This document shows, piece by piece, positions 37,152-48,264 of a DNA stretch of 64,000 nt (positions are counted from its first letter, which is position 1; every line of letters begins with the position of its first letter). A model generated the notes under the pieces. The model made no database searches and had not been told where the DNA came from. It was given only the letters and a program-made list of their open reading frames with translations. Both the position numbers and the translations under genes were made by a program. Source of the stretch: Basidiobolus meristosporus CBS 931.73 (taxonomy: Eukaryota; Basidiobolomycota; Basidiobolomycetes; Basidiobolales; Basidiobolaceae). Location: positions 109,420 to 173,419 of the forward strand of contig MCFE01000095.1 in assembly GCA_002104905.1 (NCBI GenBank), given 5' to 3'.

Positions 37152-38915
37152 TTTTGATGAAGGCTAGACGATTGTCTTGAGAGGAAATTCAAAAAACACC
37201 AGTGGAAAGTAGAAGTACACGGAGATTGGGAAAGAACACGCCTCGAGAGCCGAAGATTGCGAATGAAAGGCCCACGCTGGTCTGTATTGACTGAACGGGG
37301 AATGCGGGATGCAACTTTATATTGAACTCTCTGCCACCCTATATTCCCAATTCAGGATGAGTCGACGATTTTTTTGTATGGAGGCAGTCTTCAATTTCGA
37401 ATCACGCAATTGAGTGGCAACATGGCAGCATGATCCTTAGGATATGTGTCCCCCACCTTAATTCTCAAAATATTGGAATCCAATGCCCATACCATTTGCG
37501 CGAAAGCGTGGTGTTTGTATATTTACTGTAACAATGATAAACTGCATTCACTGATTTATCGTATTAAATCCCGAGGCCCCGCTAAGTTGTTTATGCCCTG
37601 AATCTCTCGGCCAGCTTGACGAAACACGACTGTCGAAACAAAACGTCAGATCATGTTGCTCCTTCTCGGGACACCCATTGGATATCCTCGTTGAGGTAAC
37701 AGTACACCTGACTCAAGATCACGCAAACACACACCATCTCTGAACATGATTGCACCATCGCTTAGGAACTACTGACTTAATATTCAATCTTAATGCTGTT
37801 TGGCTATTTACCAAGGCTGGTAGCGCAAAGTATCAAATAAGTAGCTGACTGTGATTGTTTATCCATGGGCTCCTTATTTGGAAGGCGCATCCTGTTGTCC
37901 ATGTTGCTCGTACTATTGAGCAGCATTTATCGGTTTGTACTCTAAACATCACCAGGGCATTTAAAGCATCACTCCAATGTTTCGTAAACTCCACAACAAC
38001 GCAGATGGTTTACAAGTTGGGCTAAAATTTATCGAATCTTGATTATCACTCTGGATTCTTAATCCCGGATTTATTTATCTCCGAGAAATTCCTAATCGAG
38101 AAAAATGCCATTTCGAGCAGGTATACACACATCTTCCCCGTACTTGATTGGACGGACATGATGAGTTGTTCGCAGAGACTGGTGGAAATCGAAGTAGTGT
38201 CACTAGTTGAGTGGCCGTTGAGCATGATAAAATAGCTTACAAATGAGGCTTGCTTTCAAACCAAGCAGCTTTCAGAACCCTCATGACCAGACCAGCTTGA
38301 AACCAAGCTGGCTTGGCCAACAGCCACTGCCAACGGAGTTTGCCATTACCAATCGAGCAAACATTGGTGTGACTTTTTTGTGACTAGAAGGCCATTGACT
38401 ATATTGGTCCTTGGGTCCATTATCAATCCGATTGCCACGTCTCCGTTTGGTAGGTGGGGTGGTAGGTATCCCATCCATGGCATGGACCATGTCCACAACC
38501 CTCCAACTGCTTGGCGAAACCTCGATTGGAACTCAAGTGGCGACTACCGCAGCCATCGATGGAATGGAATTTCCAATCCCAAGCACCGAATGTTCTTGAA
38601 TGAATCCATCCTGACTGGGTGCTCGACCATTCTTGGAATGGGATTTTAAAGTATCTTTAGCTTTCACCTGACAAATGGAGTCAAGTGAGATAGGCGATCC
38701 TGATGGGATGGGACCTCATTCATTTTATACATTTAACCAAAAGCCCGGGTTACCGAAGAATGCTTCACGGCACTCGCATGGGATGTGAAAATTGGGAATG
38801 TCAACAAACAGGGATACTTGGCAATGATGGCAGAAACATTACTACACATAACAAAACATGGTGGGTCGGGGGCAAAGGGTTGGGCTATATAGGCGAACCC
38901 TTAGCGCACGTCAAA
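37152..38915. other. Sulfite reductase promoter region; no gene seen
   Basis: About 1.8 kb upstream of MET5 and downstream of the NVJ2-like gene. Short frames at 38281-38933 lie on both strands without any family resemblance. No repeats shared with the transposon blocks were noticed. Confidence 0.5.
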
Positions 38916-41120
38916 TCAACTGGGGGAATGTGAGAACAACGAGGGGAAACTTTTGCCAGACTGTACAGAAGCAACTGAGTGATTGTCAGGTTCTGAGGAA
39001 GCAGGGGCCTGTGATCCCTCGGCATTTTGGGTAGGCTTTTGCTTGGTATCCTTGTTTGCTGAATTGTTGCTTTGAGTGAAGATGGAGGTGATCGCGGATA
39101 GTGCGGGTGAGTTGGTGTAGGATGTGGTAGGATTGGGTTTGCCGGATTGATTGCTGCGTTTGGCGTCGCCGGTAGGAGACTGTGACTGGTCCTTGGGCGA
39201 CTTGTTGCCCTTACCAGGGCTCCGGAATGACATCAACGATGGAAGTAACTTGAGCTTTCCAAGCTTCTCATTTAAGGGTAATTCCTTTAGCTGCTCCAAA
39301 TAAGCGGTAGAGGTGAAGCTCGGGAGAGAGTTTCGCTTGGATTCTTTGCTGGTCTTCCACCAGCTGGAGTCTTTAAGATCGGCATTCTTGGCCATGGCGT
39401 ATCCACGTGTGACAGCCGTCACATTTGGAAGTCCTCCTTCTAGGGTGAAATCGTCAGTGGACTTCAGCTTGCCTAGATCTGCGCTGGGTGGTGGTGGTTT
39501 GAGCCCAGAATCAGCAATCAGATCATCTGACGAGACGGAGGGGTCCAAAAGAGGTATCTCCAAGGGCATTTGAGAAGCAACAGCCGAGCTTTCATTAGGC
39601 TCCTTTAGGTATTCGCTGTCGATGTGGTCCTCGTTGTTGTCGCCTCCCCCCGTTTGGTCGAACCTGAATAGCTTGGTTGGAGTTTTGAACTCGCCCAAGC
39701 TTGTGGCATTGTCTTCGTTATCGCCCGTTTCCGATTGAGTGCGCAAAGCCACCTCATGCTGCATCTTCGTGATTCCGGCCGAATCGAAAATCCCACCCAA
39801 CCCCTCCGACAGGAAGAAGTGAGTATCATCCATGTTTGGTAAGACCATAATCTCATTGATTACCGCGCGAATCTGCTTCTCTAGAATGTTCGAAATGAAT
39901 GTCGACCGGATGACTCTATTGGAGATTACGGGGACGATGTCCAGAGTGATATGCGGATCCTCTTTGAAGCCCAGCCAAAAGCGATTGGTAGGTGGCGACT
40001 TCACCCTCAACTGCATTCGGCCTTCAGCTTTCCTGACTCTCACGGCAAGCTTCAGGGGTATGACGGAGTTGACGAATGGTGGCAGCGCAATGGTCATTTC
40101 GGTGTTGAATTCAATCCCAAAGCCGCCTCCGTAATGCAGTTCAAACTCAGCGCTCATCTCTCCGGCAGCATTTAGGTCGATCAACTTCGGGTGGGTTACT
40201 GAAGGAATGCTGTCCCCGAGCAACAGGTCTTTCACCGAGAACTCTTTGAGGAAGGTAGGGCGTTTGATTTTTGAGATCTTGAGTAGTATTTCGCGAACCA
40301 CAAAATCTTTGATTGCTTGGGTCTTGTACATCCCCAGGAATATACGCCCGAGGAGAGCATTCAGCCATTGGGTTTCTCGGTGATGCTCATCCAGATTTAC
40401 CTTGTCTATCAGCAGTCGCATGGCGGCTGGCTCAAAATTGGCGGGGTTTTGGTCGAAAAGCGTGTGTGTGGTTCCCCATTGTTTTAATCTAGATGCTCTA
40501 CACAACGCAAAAAACCAATCTTCTTTCTGCGTGGATGTGTTTATGAAAATATAATAATCGCTCTTCAAATCTTTGAAGGTGGATTCTTCCACGGCCTTCT
40601 TCTTCAACCGGATAGGGAAATCTTGCAGAAACACCTCATTATCCGGTAGATACGAGGGATAAAGTGATACGGTATAATAAGAAAGGGTAATCACCCCTTG
40701 ACATTCTATCATTTTCTCGTCCGCATAGAGGGAAAGAGTCTCATGTTTGAGAACAGCAAAATAGGAATCTTTGGGACGTTTTTGTCCCACATTTTTCCCC
40801 TCGATCAGACTGTTGATCCCCTGCATCATTAAGCCGGATATGATATTCGAGTCTACGTGGTCGAGTTTGAAATCCTTCGACATGCGTATCCAGCCGGAGA
40901 TTGAGTTGATGGTAACCTCGGCTTTATCATTTTTATCGTTGGGTTGCTTGGCATGGCTGGCGGTTTGTGGTTCGAAACGCGCTGCTACGCTTGGGGCATT
41001 ATCGATGGCTAGGCTTTGCCACCAATACAAGAATGAAACCACTGCTACAACAAAGATGAAGGGGGTTAAAATGGCCCCGCCGGTAAGGAAGGAGATTACC
41101 AGAGGCCAAAGCTCAGTCAT
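38916..41120 (-). CDS. NVJ2: NVJ2/TEX2-like SMP-domain lipid transfer protein
   Basis: Single frame of 734 aa. The N-terminus has one hydrophobic span (about residues 8-36, LVISFLTGGAILTPFIFVV...) that would anchor the protein in the ER. A PH-like domain follows (about 70-230; SYFAVLKHETLSLYADE, DYYIFINTSTQKEDWFFALCRA). The SMP domain (about 240-440) shows WLNALLGRIFLGMYKT, then FGIEFNTEMTIALPPF, RMQLRVKSPPTNRFWLGF, and a VINEIMVLPNMDD end. The TM-PH-SMP order is that of yeast Nvj2 and animal TEX2, proteins of ER-vacuole and ER-Golgi contact sites that move lipids such as ceramide. The C-terminal 270 residues are Ser/Pro/Asn-rich and probably disordered. The gene is divergent from the GH72 gene. 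Confidence 0.88.
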   Translation of the reverse strand: MTELWPLVISFLTGGAILTPFIFVVAVVSFLYWWQSLAIDNAPSVAARFEPQTASHAKQPNDKNDKAEVTINSISGWIRMSKDFKLDHVDSNIISGLMMQGINSLIEGKNVGQKRPKDSYFAVLKHETLSLYADEKMIECQGVITLSYYTVSLYPSYLPDNEVFLQDFPIRLKKKAVEESTFKDLKSDYYIFINTSTQKEDWFFALCRASRLKQWGTTHTLFDQNPANFEPAAMRLLIDKVNLDEHHRETQWLNALLGRIFLGMYKTQAIKDFVVREILLKISKIKRPTFLKEFSVKDLLLGDSIPSVTHPKLIDLNAAGEMSAEFELHYGGGFGIEFNTEMTIALPPFVNSVIPLKLAVRVRKAEGRMQLRVKSPPTNRFWLGFKEDPHITLDIVPVISNRVIRSTFISNILEKQIRAVINEIMVLPNMDDTHFFLSEGLGGIFDSAGITKMQHEVALRTQSETGDNEDNATSLGEFKTPTKLFRFDQTGGGDNNEDHIDSEYLKEPNESSAVASQMPLEIPLLDPSVSSDDLIADSGLKPPPPSADLGKLKSTDDFTLEGGLPNVTAVTRGYAMAKNADLKDSSWWKTSKESKRNSLPSFTSTAYLEQLKELPLNEKLGKLKLLPSLMSFRSPGKGNKSPKDQSQSPTGDAKRSNQSGKPNPTTSYTNSPALSAITSIFTQSNNSANKDTKQKPTQNAEGSQAPASSEPDNHSVASVQSGKSFPSLFSHSPS

Positions 41121-42339
41121 GCTTCTGAAAAGGACTGGATGATCTGTTAATTCTCGCTATACCCAAACTGGTTATCGCCAAGGTTGGATAGTATCGACTT
41201 TGAAAGATGTTTGGCCTGGGTTGGGGGAGGCCGTTTACAGTTAATGAACATTAAGTAAAAAAACCGGGCATGTCTACCCCCAAAAAGCCCAGCCTGATTG
41301 ACACGACATCAATGCAGAAATGGAAGTCGATTCCAGTACAAGTTTGGTTTAAGTTGCATTTAAAACAGCCTAGTTTATGCCAAGTCGATCACCATATTCC
41401 ACTTGTGGGTATCCTCATTATGTTCTATTTATAGAAATCGCGCTATTTATTTTATACATTGCATTGCGTGGAATGATGACCCATGAAATTCTCGCAAATT
41501 CTACATATTCCACATCCGATAGTTTACCCTTCGCAGATAGAGTAGTATGTGGGTGAAGGCAACAGCTCACCAACCACCCTCGCTTGAGATACCCTATAAT
41601 ATTGCGGTGAATGGATGGGCCAGTGAATAAGCTGGGCTTACTTGTTATTCGGTACTTTGGTTGGTGGGCGAACTGTTAACAGTTCATCATGACAAATGGG
41701 ATAAAGTTACGAAATGTTGGACAAAAAATAGACCGAGAGGAGTAGCTATCAACACTCACCAGGAATAACCACTGTTCGACAAGATTCATCGGGAATTCTA
41801 ATAGGTTCAAGTATTGTGGTTTGGATATGCCATTCTTGGAAATATCTCCAAGCGGCCCGACTAGATACATTTCTTATTTGGTTTCGGTACACTTCTCATT
41901 TTGGAATCTCTTGTTTTCAGGTAACTATTTACACTAACAAGAATACTTGGGAACAGTCACTTTCGACAACAAGAATTTCTTTAAATGGAAATTTCTTTGT
42001 TATAGACACCTGGTGTGGCTCCTTAAAGCGGAATCGGTGGCTCTAACTATATTTAGCCTTCACATAGTTGGAATTCAAGATCTACTTGCCATGGTTAGGA
42101 GCTCGATTCAAGATTATGTCCACAATCAAGGCATTCTGACTGGGTCAATGGACTTAATCTTCTATCTTTCATATTTAGCAACAAACAAAAGCTACTCTTG
42201 ATTGGTGATTGTTGGCGGATGGATAGATCTTGGCCAGATGGAAGCCATGCAACCAATCGTTGAGAAATGTTGGTAGAGTGTTCGGTTGTACTCGCTTCTT
42301 TTAGGACTTGTCTTTCCAAAGTTGCCAGACGATTTATGA
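41121..42339. other. Divergent promoter region between NVJ2-like and GH72 genes
   Basis: About 1.2 kb of AT-rich intergenic DNA. Apart from the TATA box near its right end I see no specific site. Confidence 0.5.
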
Positions 42340-42347
42340 TATAAAAG
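42340..42347 (+). promoter_or_regulatory. TATA box of the GH72 gene
   Basis: TATAAAAG, 36 bp before the chosen ATG. A strong TATA box this close fits a highly expressed wall-enzyme gene with a short leader. Confidence 0.55.
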
Positions 42348-42382
42348 GGTGCGCTCGTCTTTATCCAATTCATCAAATCATC

Positions 42383-43882
42383 ATGAAGTTGTTGTCCGTG
42401 TTATCCACCCTCTCTTTGGCTTTGTTCGCTTCGTCTACAGCCGCCATTAATCCACTTAAGATTAAAGGCGCCAAGTTCTTCGATAGCGTTACTGGAGAGC
42501 AATTCTTTATCAAGGGCGTAGCTTATCAGCCCAGTGGTCCCAATGGTAGCATTATCGATCCTCTTGCCGATCCTACAACCTGCAAGAGAGACATTGAGTA
42601 TTTCACCGACTTGGGCTTGAATACTATCCGTGTTTATCAAGTCGACAACACCTTGAACCACGATGAGTGCATGAACGCTCTGGCGGATAAAGGCATCTAT
42701 TTGGTTTTGGATCTTTCCACCCCGAAGTATTCTATCAACCGTAAGGATCCTAGATATGACGTGGAAATATTGAACCACTACAAGAAGACCGCAGACGCTT
42801 TTGCTGGCTATCCCAATGTGATCGGATTCTTTGCTGGAAATGAGGTCGTAAACAATGTCAACGCTACCCATGCCGCGCCTTTCGTGAAGGCATCTATTCG
42901 TGATTTGAAGGCACACATGAAGACCAAAACGAGACACATTCCCATTGGTTACTCAACCAATGATGCAGCCGAGACCAGAGTGCAGTGCGCTGATTACTTC
43001 AACTGTGGTGAAGAGGCCGATAGAGTCGATTTTTACGGCTACAACATTTATTCTTGGTGTGGTGACGATGCCACTTTTGTGAGCTCCCAGTATTACGAGC
43101 GCACCCAACAATTCTCCACTTACAGCGCTCCTGTCTTTTTGAGCGAGTTTGGATGTAACACCAACGGTGTTCGCTCATTCCATCAAGTCAAGGCCATCTT
43201 CGGTCCCGATATGGATACAGTCTTTTCTGGTGGTATCGTTTATGAGTATACTGAGGAGAAAAACAACTACGGATTGGTGACCATCACAGACGGCGAGGTT
43301 ACCAAAAGGCAATGTTATCAAAATTTGAAGACTGAGTTGGAATCCGTTGATCCCACCAAGTTGACTATGTCAAGCTACAGCTCGAGCCTGCAACCAAGCC
43401 AATGTCCAGCAATCGGCGCTGACTGGAATGCCAGCACCAAGATCCCTCCCACACCTTCCGAAGAGTTGTGCTCAGAAATGTATAACTCTCTAGAGTGTGT
43501 GCTGAATGAAAAGACAGACCCTTCAGCATACGGTACCCTCTACGGCTACGTAGCAAGTAAGGGTATATCTTCCGCGGATGTTGATGAGAATGGAACAACC
43601 GGCACTTACGGAAAATATGCTGGCTGTAGTCCCGCACAGCGTTTGTCTTATATGCTTAACCAGTATTACCTCGAGAGCCACAAAAAGCCCACCAGCTGTA
43701 ACTTTGACGGCAAAGCAAACATTGTGACTCCCACCGGAAAAAGCCCCAGCACCTCCGAGTCTGGCAGCGAGACATCCAGCTCGAGCAACAAATCAGACAA
43801 TAAGAACGGTGCTCAATCTCTTACCATCATGTCGGCCTTGACCGTCTTTGCCGTGTCGGCAGTGTCCTCAGCACTCTTCTGA
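42383..43882 (+). CDS. GPI-anchored 1,3-beta-glucanosyltransferase (GH72 + CBM43)
   Basis: The ATG at 42383 opens a good signal peptide (MKLLSVLSTLSLALFASSTA); the frame is open 75 bases further upstream but that part lies across the TATA box. The 499-aa product is a Gas/Gel/Phr-type enzyme, which elongates wall beta-1,3-glucan outside the plasma membrane. The GH72 domain shows KGVAYQP, the acid/base Glu in GNEVVNN (Glu154) and the nucleophile Glu in SEFGCN (Glu255). A Cys-rich X8/CBM43 module follows (about 345-450; PSEELCSEMYNSLECV, GTYGKYAGCSP), which places it with the Gas1/Gas2-like subfamily. The end is Ser-rich followed by a hydrophobic tail, a GPI-attachment pattern. No intron. Confidence 0.95.
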   Translation: MKLLSVLSTLSLALFASSTAAINPLKIKGAKFFDSVTGEQFFIKGVAYQPSGPNGSIIDPLADPTTCKRDIEYFTDLGLNTIRVYQVDNTLNHDECMNALADKGIYLVLDLSTPKYSINRKDPRYDVEILNHYKKTADAFAGYPNVIGFFAGNEVVNNVNATHAAPFVKASIRDLKAHMKTKTRHIPIGYSTNDAAETRVQCADYFNCGEEADRVDFYGYNIYSWCGDDATFVSSQYYERTQQFSTYSAPVFLSEFGCNTNGVRSFHQVKAIFGPDMDTVFSGGIVYEYTEEKNNYGLVTITDGEVTKRQCYQNLKTELESVDPTKLTMSSYSSSLQPSQCPAIGADWNASTKIPPTPSEELCSEMYNSLECVLNEKTDPSAYGTLYGYVASKGISSADVDENGTTGTYGKYAGCSPAQRLSYMLNQYYLESHKKPTSCNFDGKANIVTPTGKSPSTSESGSETSSSSNKSDNKNGAQSLTIMSALTVFAVSAVSSALF

Positions 43883-44203
43883 TCTGTATTATTCCAAGAC
43901 AATCCCCAATTCCCAATAGACACTTTAGATTTCATACTGATGTTTTATCATTCGATCCTCAACGCAGGTTATAATGAGTTCCAAGTTACTTTTTATACAC
44001 CTATTAGTACATATATTACTTTATGCTAATCCCCAGTCCTTGAAAATAAAAAATCAACCATGAGCCTTGCTAGAAAGCTGTTTGGTGTACGTGCACTGAA
44101 TCTGTATAAGGTAGAGTGGTGACGCCTTGATACCGCCGCATCTAATTTTTAAACAACTGCGCCTGGACAGGTTGCTATATTCATCACAGGTGTGAGGAGG
44201 AAC

Positions 44204-44977
44204 TCAGAATATTTGGAAGTCCGAGGGAAAGAGCCACTTGCGAATCGATCTCATCAAAACGTAGCCATCCCAAGAGCAATCATTTGGCTGTGGGTGACGA
44301 GGCCCTTCTTGCGATGGGGGCTTCGCCTGCTTCCTTTTCGCGGTTGATCTGGTCCTTGAGAACGGGGTTGAGCCGCTGGTGAATACCCAGTCACTGTTCA
44401 CCACTGTGACCACAACAAAGGTGTTCGACCTGACTTCATCCTCCAAGCTCCAAAATATTCGTCGTACCAGTCTTGCCACGGAGCCAGTGGGTGCCCAGAT
44501 GTGTAGAAGTTGTTTCTTCAGATCGCAACCAACCACCGTGCGAGTGGACCGTTTCACGCCCAACAATTTCTTACGTAGAATGCGTAAGGCGTCGAACTTC
44601 GTGAACTGGCGTCGAAAGGCGAACGCACGTGTTACCGAGACTCCTATCGTAGGATTATATTGATCTACGTTGAAGGACACCAGATAGTCGGTCATTGGTC
44701 CCCCAGTGGGGAAATAGGTAACCTCCATCTCAGTAGCATACAGCTTGAGGTTGGGCAACAGCCTATGCAATAGTTCGTAGGATAGTGCTTCGGAGAAGAC
44801 TGAGCTACCGCCAGCGTTCGGAAGATCTCTAATTCTACGCGAGCCCTCAGATAAATTGAAACTCTCAAATGGTTGCTGCAGAGTATCCAGATACGTGAGG
44901 ATTAGATCGGATTTTCCGCTGGTGGTTAATCCACTCAAGAGCCGTTTGTAACACTGTAAGTTCAGGTAAATTGCCAT
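44204..44977 (-). CDS. Conserved-looking protein of unknown function
   Basis: Single frame of 257 aa, convergent with the GH72 gene. The middle part (about residues 60-200) is well patterned: ALSYELLHRLLPN, then YFPTGGPMTDYLVSF, IGVSVTRAFAF, FDALRILRKKLLGVKRSTRTV, and a hydrophobic strand before LEDEVRSNTFVVVTVV. It recalls a family of uncharacterised fungal proteins with a TDY..S..VSVTRA core, possibly of nuclease-like fold, but I cannot name it with certainty. The C-terminus is basic. No signal peptide or membrane span. Length and composition argue for a real gene. Confidence 0.65.
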   Translation of the reverse strand: MAIYLNLQCYKRLLSGLTTSGKSDLILTYLDTLQQPFESFNLSEGSRRIRDLPNAGGSSVFSEALSYELLHRLLPNLKLYATEMEVTYFPTGGPMTDYLVSFNVDQYNPTIGVSVTRAFAFRRQFTKFDALRILRKKLLGVKRSTRTVVGCDLKKQLLHIWAPTGSVARLVRRIFWSLEDEVRSNTFVVVTVVNSDWVFTSGSTPFSRTRSTAKRKQAKPPSQEGPRHPQPNDCSWDGYVLMRSIRKWLFPSDFQIF

Positions 44978-46717
44978 GCTGTGCTTACAGTCTAGTCTCT
45001 ACCAAAGTGCCGGTTGGGAAATCTTGGCTTCTTATCTGTACTGTGGGTTCGATCTACTCTGGATTCCCGAAGATCAAGAGGTTTAGGTCAGAGTTGTAGA
45101 GCTAGGTAGCGAGCCTTTTAAACCAAATGACTGTTTCAATCAAACGGCAAAACAAATACCTCCACAACAATGCAAGGTTGCTTCGTAATCAATCTGGGAG
45201 GGATTGTCAAGGGTGTCCAGTCCAGGTGATGAAGGGGTTAAATGAAGGAGTCAGTTTAGTGATTGATTTGATGGGATTTCCTGGCGAAAGCTGGTTAGTT
45301 TTAAATCATTTCAAGTGAGGATATTGCTACCTGCTGTAGCATTTGATATATAGTAATATTAATCGTATGCAAGCGCAATCTTAGAAGCTACCTTGTCCTT
45401 ATTCAATAGCAACAGTCAACCAAAGAGAGCGTGTGAATCTTGTGTCTGGCCAAGGAAAGCGATCACAGTGGCCACGATATTGTTAGTTCATCTTGGGATG
45501 GAATGTATGGTTGAAGCGTACTTATAGCATGCCGACCAATCCGCAGAACTCGTGGGTGTAAGGGATAGGTTGTGATTTTAGGGCCGCATGAACTCTAATA
45601 TGACTCATCCAGTATCTTTGGCTTAGCCAACCCCGCGGATTACACAGACACCTGAATGGTGTTGTTGAGTTGTTAGAGACATTGTTGTTTGAATGGTCAA
45701 TATGACTTTGACAAACGGCTGAATCAGCTAACATGTTGACTTGGCAATAGTCTAGAGTTGAGGTAGCTAGACGCCAGCATAGATCTCTGTCAACAGCTCT
45801 CTGACATCCACTAGCGCAGACGTTCTACCCCAAGCCTGCCCTGGAAAGAACGTTACAGTGTATCAGAATTACTTGAGCGATGGGTGTCTAATTAATATCC
45901 CTGAGCATTGCTTGGATGCATCTCCAAGACTCTATTTGTAGAATCAGAACTTGGAATTTGGTTCCAAATTCGTGGTGTGCCAGACTCTCTTTGTGTTAGC
46001 CCCTTTCGAGCGAGAGGCGATCTGCCCCGGGGGGGGGGGGCTTCATCACTTCCGTTACCAATATGGTAATTACCCAATGCCCCAACCATCGAAACACAAA
46101 TCGTACAGCGATATATGGTTGATAGAGTCACTTTGGTTCAGTTACCAAGGTTAGATGGTATTTTGGATACTGGAGAGAAGGGCTTTGGTGGCAAGAGGTC
46201 ATCTAGGTACATTTCTAAGATTACGAACATAGTCGCTAATGAGTGGAACGTTTGCAAATTGGGGTAAATGAGACACGATCATTGCTGCGATGCCGGTGCC
46301 GGTATTGTATGGTAATTCAGATAGAGTTTTAAAAGAATTAGGAGTCAGAAAGACACTGCGTCCTCCAGTCTGATCGCGATTCCTATGCATTTGACTCACA
46401 CCTGTCATCGTGTTCTAGCAGTTACTGGTGGGTATCAGTATATTCAAGGGCCTATTCGCCAGTGTACAGCCAACCAATCATACCCATTATCCGTGTATCT
46501 ATGCTCTTCAGAGTCAACCGCTAAATACTTTGAACGCTGGGAAGTCCTATACTTGAGGACCCCTGTGTCGTTTATAGAATTGACATTGCTTACATCGAAC
46601 ACGAATGAAGTACTAAAGAATTTGCCGAATGAGCATATGAACTGTAAGAATAACATGGCTTGACCCTCATCTGCTCCATATGGCTGGGAGTAGTGGGTGT
46701 GGAAGATTAAATCCCGG
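44978..46717. other. Gene-poor intergenic region with a poly-G run
   Basis: About 1.7 kb without a recognisable gene. A run of guanines (about 46029-46040) is the only striking low-complexity feature. Short frames on both strands do not resemble known proteins. Confidence 0.5.
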
Positions 46718-47305
46718 TCACAATAGAATAGCGCTCTGGTAAAGGAATCCAAAGAGAAATAAGACAAAACAAACATGGAGAGCGGGAGCAGAGAGTGTGT
46801 TTCCCGATGATTTTTTTGGTGGTGCTTCTTTCGCGGATTCCTGTGTTCTTGGCATCTTGGAGGCCTTGTGCGTCTCGGGTGGGGCGGAGGCCTTCTCGGG
46901 GAGTGCGGGGTTCTTGATTTCAAAATAGCTTCCATAATACGCCTCATCGCGTCTGCCGCTCATTTTGATAACATATCTACCAGACTCCAAGTCAGTGGGG
47001 ACTTCCCAAGTGTAGGAGTGGTTGCCAGTGCCTAGATTCTTCACAATCTTGCTTGCCGATTTCAACTGAGAGGAGCTGCCAGTCATCAAATCTAGATCCA
47101 CTGACTTCGTCGTGTTCTTAGGCTCGCCCTCCCTGAGACATACATTAGTATGAATCCACAAATTTCATTGGCATTCATCTCATACAAACCACTTGATCTC
47201 GACGGTAGAGCCTGCATCCACAGCATTGTTGCCTGGGGCGTACAGAGCAATGTCGGCGGAAATGATCTTGGCTAAAATGGCAAAGGCAAGTAAGAAGTAT
47301 TTCAT
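46718..47305 (-). CDS. Kre9/Knh1-like GPI-type wall protein
   Basis: Two exons on the minus strand (47190-47305 and 46718-47132, intron of 57 bp) give 176 aa. The first exon encodes a signal peptide (MKYFLLAFAILAKIISA) and the start of the Kre9/Knh1 N-terminal domain (ALYAPGNNAVDAGSTVEIKW). Exon 2 continues it (KSVDLDLMTG, WEVPTDLESGRYVIKMSG, YYGSYFEI). This beta-sandwich domain occurs in small secreted fungal wall proteins, some tied to beta-1,6-glucan. A Pro/Lys/Ser-rich linker and a hydrophobic C-terminal tail (HVCFVLFLFGFLYQSAILL) follow, as in GPI-anchored members. Frame is kept across the splice (AAG TG | G). Confidence 0.85.
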
Positions 47306-47358
47306 GATTTTGTTGCAGTTGTGGGAGAACCTGATCAGGCCAGATGCTTCTTGCATTG

Positions 47359-47368
47359 CTTAAATACT
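47359..47368 (-). promoter_or_regulatory. TATA-like element of the Knh1-like gene
   Basis: On the minus strand AGTATTTAAG lies about 54 bp before the ATG. It has the same 12-base context (GAGTATTTAAGC) as the PLA2 promoter element at 26934-26943. Confidence 0.45.
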
Positions 47369-47727
47369 CGAGATCACATAAAATAGAGTTGCATCAGCAG
47401 TGGGATGCTTTTGGCGAAGTAGCCGCTTGGTGGTATGAAAGCTTGCTATCCTTGGCTTACACCTACACGCAGCACCACTGATGCAATGATGGGCCTGGTC
47501 AAGGTGTGCCAGTCTGTTTAACAGATCTCCATTGATGCCATTAGCCGGTATAATAAATGAACTACAGACTAGGCAATTAGGATAATTGGAAGATTTATTT
47601 GGGAAATTAGTTCGGAGCACCAGATGGAATCTCGTTTTAGAGATTGGAATAAAAACCACAATGTCCTACTAGAATACTTAAATAGATGAAACTCAAATAA
47701 ATTGAAACCAGTGCCATGCATGACGCT

Positions 47728-48246
47728 TCAGCACAAGTACACGATCAATGCGAAGGACAAAACTGTGAGGAAGCTCTGGTAGGTAGTAACGCTGGAATCG
47801 GATGTGTTACGTGCGTTGTTGGAGTTGTTCTGACTCTGGCCATTGTTACCGCTACTGGTGCTTGGGCTAGTGCTTCCATTGCTGGTGGTGCCTGAGGTGC
47901 TGGGTGAGGCTTGATCGATATTGGCGCCGATTGAGGTGCAGGTTTGTTTCAAGCCCTCCAATGCAGTTTGGTCAGGAACAGCGTTAGAGTTCATGGACTT
48001 TGCAGAGCAGGTGCCACAGGCGGTAAAGGTACTGAAATATTGCTTGGTGCACATACAGTCTTTCATAGCAATTGCACCAGCGTTGGAGCTTGAATCGGCG
48101 CTGGACATCTTGTCCTTACAACCAGGTGGTAGAGCAGCAAAGCAGGTGCGGCATTCGACAATGTCCAAGATTTGCACAGATTGGATGTTCACAACTTGTG
48201 TGGCGATAATGAGCAATGAGAGAAGAACGCTGATGTATTTAAGCAT
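47728..48246 (-). CDS. Small Cys-rich GPI-type surface protein
   Basis: Starting at the ATG at 48246 the protein begins with a signal peptide (MLKYISVLLSLLIIATQVV); an ATG six codons upstream (48264) is also open. The next 90 residues have eight cysteines in the pattern CxxC, C, CxC, CxxC, C (ECRTC, GCKD, DCMC, ACGTC, QTC). A Ser/Thr/Asn/Gly-rich stretch and a hydrophobic C-terminal tail (FLTVLSFALIVYLC) follow, the usual layout of GPI-anchored wall proteins. The eight-Cys count recalls CFEM domains, but the spacing does not fit well. I do not assign a function. It lies in tandem with the Knh1-like gene. Confidence 0.75.
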   Translation of the reverse strand: MLKYISVLLSLLIIATQVVNIQSVQILDIVECRTCFAALPPGCKDKMSSADSSSNAGAIAMKDCMCTKQYFSTFTACGTCSAKSMNSNAVPDQTALEGLKQTCTSIGANIDQASPSTSGTTSNGSTSPSTSSGNNGQSQNNSNNARNTSDSSVTTYQSFLTVLSFALIVYLC

Positions 48247-48264
48247 TTTTGATACCGACTTCAA

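Noticed and set aside
46029-46040. Poly-G run as a possible gap or regulatory G-tract
   Set aside because: Could be a sequencing homopolymer; nothing around it supports a function.
45000-46400. Search for tRNA genes in this and the other intergenic stretches
   Set aside because: Several GTTCGA/TTCAA-like strings were examined, but none has a matching A box and acceptor stem.
46444-46947. 167-codon frame on the minus strand with a Pro/Arg/His-rich start
   Set aside because: It overlaps the Knh1-like exon in another frame and has low-complexity composition; the spliced Knh1-like protein explains the region.
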